From Porticoccaceae bacterium (lineage in GTDB: Bacteria; Pseudomonadota; Gammaproteobacteria; Pseudomonadales; Porticoccaceae), in assembly GCA_002692165.1 (NCBI GenBank), contig NZJL01000018.1:1-8064 (forward strand): a DNA stretch of 8,064 bases, in the 5' to 3' direction. The notes beneath the pieces are model-generated. The model saw only the letters and a program-made list of their open reading frames with translations, searched no databases and was not told where the DNA came from. A program made the position numbers and the translations under genes. Positions 6,352 through 8,064 of this stretch are shown in pieces (position 1 is the first letter of the stretch; every line of letters begins with the position of its first letter).

Positions 6352-7422
6352 TCAACCTTTCCTGTGCTTTTTAAGAAAGTCCCAAATCATTTCGTTTCCC
6401 CAGTTAATGCTCTCATAATGTTTGTCGCATGCTGAGGAAGAATTTACAACATCATTCTGCACCGGTTCGCTACAAAAACCTACACTCTCATTTTGGCCGG
6501 GCCAATAATGTCCTCCTCCCGGTATCTCACAAACTTGCACTTCCTTGCCTGCTAGTTCGCATTCTCGTCTCACAGTACAATTAATCCCCCTATCTTCCGA
6601 ATGTTTTAAATTTGATTTTATAGCTGTGTCATTGCAATTCATATTTTTAGCCCAGCTATCAAACAAGACTGAGGCCGGTTCATAAACAAACCCATCTATA
6701 GAGGGTGAACCATCGGCCGGCGTCGTCGAATCTGCTGACCCATAAATGATTAACAAAGGCAGCTTTGTTTCTCTGCTGCAGGAATTCGATATGGGCACCG
6801 TGCTTCCAACTATAGCCGAAGCACTCAATAAATCCGGATAAAGACAGGAGAATCTATAGCTCATTGCTCCGCCATTACTCATTCCAACCATGTACCTTCG
6901 CTTCTCATCCACTCTATAGTTGGCGGAAACATCTAGAAGAATAGATTTCAGGAATCCTAGATCGTCGTAACATGAGGTCCAGGCGCAGAAATTGAATTCG
7001 CGACATTCAGGTGGTCTTGGGTATTCATCTCGGTCCAACAGACATTTTCGTGGGTTACTAGGCTTCTGATCAGCGTTCGTCACCACGTCATTCCAGGAGC
7101 TGATAAACCAAGGTTCACCCTGATGAATGGAATTAAAATGGGACCCCTGAGGATAAACAAGCACTATGCCCTCTTGTTCGGCAAACAGGTTCATTCCTTT
7201 AGTTGTCTCTTTTTCGAAACCACTGGCCGTTCCAGTATATCCATGCAAACCAAACACTACGGGAAATAATTTGTTTTCATTGGCCTTGTACTGTTCGGGC
7301 AAAAAGATCAAGTACTCTCTATCAATGCCTTCCCATTGTTTTTGAACCAAAAAATATTCTCCCGCGATTCCATTTGCGGAACAGAGAGCTAATCCGAACA
7401 GAAGACTTAAAACGTTTTTCAT
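6352..7422 (-). CDS. Exported PHB-depolymerase/LpqC-type esterase, cysteine-rich
   Basis: A complete 356-residue alpha/beta-hydrolase of the polyhydroxybutyrate depolymerase / LpqC / feruloyl-esterase group. N-terminus: MKNVLSLLFGLALCSANGIA looks like a Sec signal peptide with cleavage near residue 21; Cys14 is not in a good lipobox. Domain motifs in order: GLHGYTG (58-64, oxyanion region), VYPQG (89-93), CYDDLGFL (151-158), GMSNGG (180-185, nucleophile Ser182), GSADSTTP (228-235, probable acid Asp231) and GGGHYWPG (302-309, His305). The full triad is present, so it is probably active on an ester such as a polyester, acetylated sugar or feruloyl substrate; which one is unknown. The mature part has 12 cysteines, suggesting several disulfides and an oxidising periplasmic or extracellular location. 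No clear ribosome binding site precedes ATG 7422; a small inverted repeat (GATAA-5-TTATC, 7426-7440) lies just upstream. Convergent with the permease, divergent from the symporter. Confidence 0.93.
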   Translation of the reverse strand: MKNVLSLLFGLALCSANGIAGEYFLVQKQWEGIDREYLIFLPEQYKANENKLFPVVFGLHGYTGTASGFEKETTKGMNLFAEQEGIVLVYPQGSHFNSIHQGEPWFISSWNDVVTNADQKPSNPRKCLLDRDEYPRPPECREFNFCAWTSCYDDLGFLKSILLDVSANYRVDEKRRYMVGMSNGGAMSYRFSCLYPDLLSASAIVGSTVPISNSCSRETKLPLLIIYGSADSTTPADGSPSIDGFVYEPASVLFDSWAKNMNCNDTAIKSNLKHSEDRGINCTVRRECELAGKEVQVCEIPGGGHYWPGQNESVGFCSEPVQNDVVNSSSACDKHYESINWGNEMIWDFLKKHRKG

Positions 7423-7770
7423 ACTGATAATTTCGTTATCGATTGCGTTGCTGCAATGAGTCTGCGCGGTTCAATCACTAAATGACTTTCAGAACCAAAA
7501 CAAACCCTGGCCTGTATGTGAAGTCATTGACAGCAGTGACTCGCGAATCGTCTCTATTTGCAACTATAATTCCTCGAGCACCTTGATACATGTTTTCATA
7601 AAGAATTGCAGCTAAAACATCCTACCATGGGCGAACAGGTCAGTTGTAGGGATGACACTCCAATTTATTCTTCTCGGCAAATTTAAATAGTTATCAAATT
7701 ATCGCACACCATGAAAGACTCAATTATGCTGATACTATTTATTGGCCCATCAATTTTTTAACCGGACAAA
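7423..7770. other. Divergent gap, esterase to symporter
   Basis: 348 bases that should contain both divergent promoters, though I could not fix either with confidence. A minus-strand frame ends at TAG 7478-7480 and is open for 49 codons back to a TAG near 7628; it contains ATG 7591 (37 residues). It includes natural-looking segments (YQGARGIIVANRDDSRV, DFTYRPGFVLVLKVI), but it matches no family I can name and has no ribosome binding site. It may be the leftover C-terminus of a lost gene, or chance. Confidence 0.35.
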
Positions 7771-8064
7771 ATGTGGGACAATCAGACAATGAATATCTTC
7801 CTCGTGGCAGTAATTTTTAGCATGATTTTATATCTCGGTATTGGTTGGCATGTCGGCAGAAGAGTAAAGAATTTAGATGACTATTATGTAGCTGGCCGAA
7901 ATGCTCCCACGCTGCTGATCGTTGGCACCCTGGTAGCAAGTTTTATGAGCACCAATGCTTTCCTGGGTGAACTCGGAATGTCTTATGCGGGTCACGCTCC
8001 GTTAATTATTATAATGACCATGGGAAATTGTTTGGGTTACCTATTCGGTGCTCTCTACTTCGGC
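7771..8064 (+). CDS. Sodium:solute symporter (SSS family), N-terminal part
   Basis: 98 codons from ATG 7771 to the window edge, so the C-terminus is missing. Family members are usually 450-600 residues with 13 or so membrane segments. Seen: a first hydrophobic segment (about 9-27), then NLDDYYVAGRNAPT (34-47), the cytoplasmic loop typical of SSS/SLC5 transporters, then a second segment with GTLVASFMSTNAFLGELG (52-69), which matches the conserved bundle-helix pattern of small residues and Ser/Thr, and SYAGHAP (71-77). An inner-membrane Na+-coupled importer is expected; the substrate cannot be judged from this fragment. Start: an in-frame TAA lies at 7759-7761, so ATG 7771 or ATG 7789 are the only good choices; a short GGA precedes 7771 by four bases. 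Confidence 0.92.
   Translation, partial: MWDNQTMNIFLVAVIFSMILYLGIGWHVGRRVKNLDDYYVAGRNAPTLLIVGTLVASFMSTNAFLGELGMSYAGHAPLIIIMTMGNCLGYLFGALYFG

Overview
The window looks like chromosomal DNA from a moderately AT-rich Gram-negative bacterium. A marine gammaproteobacterium is my best guess, judged only from the overall resemblance of the gene families; no rRNA, tRNA or other taxonomic marker is present. I see no CRISPR array, insertion sequence, integrase or phage gene.

Layout. A minus-strand block runs leftwards from about 4139 to 1: a YjbR/MmcQ-family gene (3805-4139), a doubtful short reading frame (3502-3783), a zinc-free MDR-superfamily oxidoreductase (2258-3394), a YciI-family gene (1650-1919) and a DUF3604 gene cut by the left edge (1-1459). 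A divergent promoter region at 4140-4228 separates it from a plus-strand block: a SnoaL/NTF2-like gene (4229-4653) and an intact APC-superfamily permease (4948-6240). Convergent to the permease is an exported, cysteine-rich esterase of the PHB-depolymerase/LpqC type (6352-7422, minus). Divergent from that is the start of a sodium:solute symporter (7771 onwards, plus), cut by the right edge.

The main result is a run of broken reading frames between 1.65 and 4.65 kb. The yciI-like gene has a TGA at codon 4 behind a good ribosome binding site. The YjbR-like gene needs two single-base corrections and the SnoaL-like gene needs one; all three indels fall in mononucleotide runs. A further minus-strand frame at 3502-3783 is cut by a TAG. 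The oxidoreductase in the middle of this stretch and the larger genes outside it are intact. Either this group of small genes is decaying, or the assembly carries homopolymer errors; the sequence alone cannot decide, and the TGA and TAG are not homopolymer indels.

No pathway clearly joins the genes. Two transporters, an exported esterase, a probable exported metal-dependent DUF3604 protein and small catabolic-type enzymes suggest general heterotroph accessory metabolism. I found no convincing new multi-gene system.
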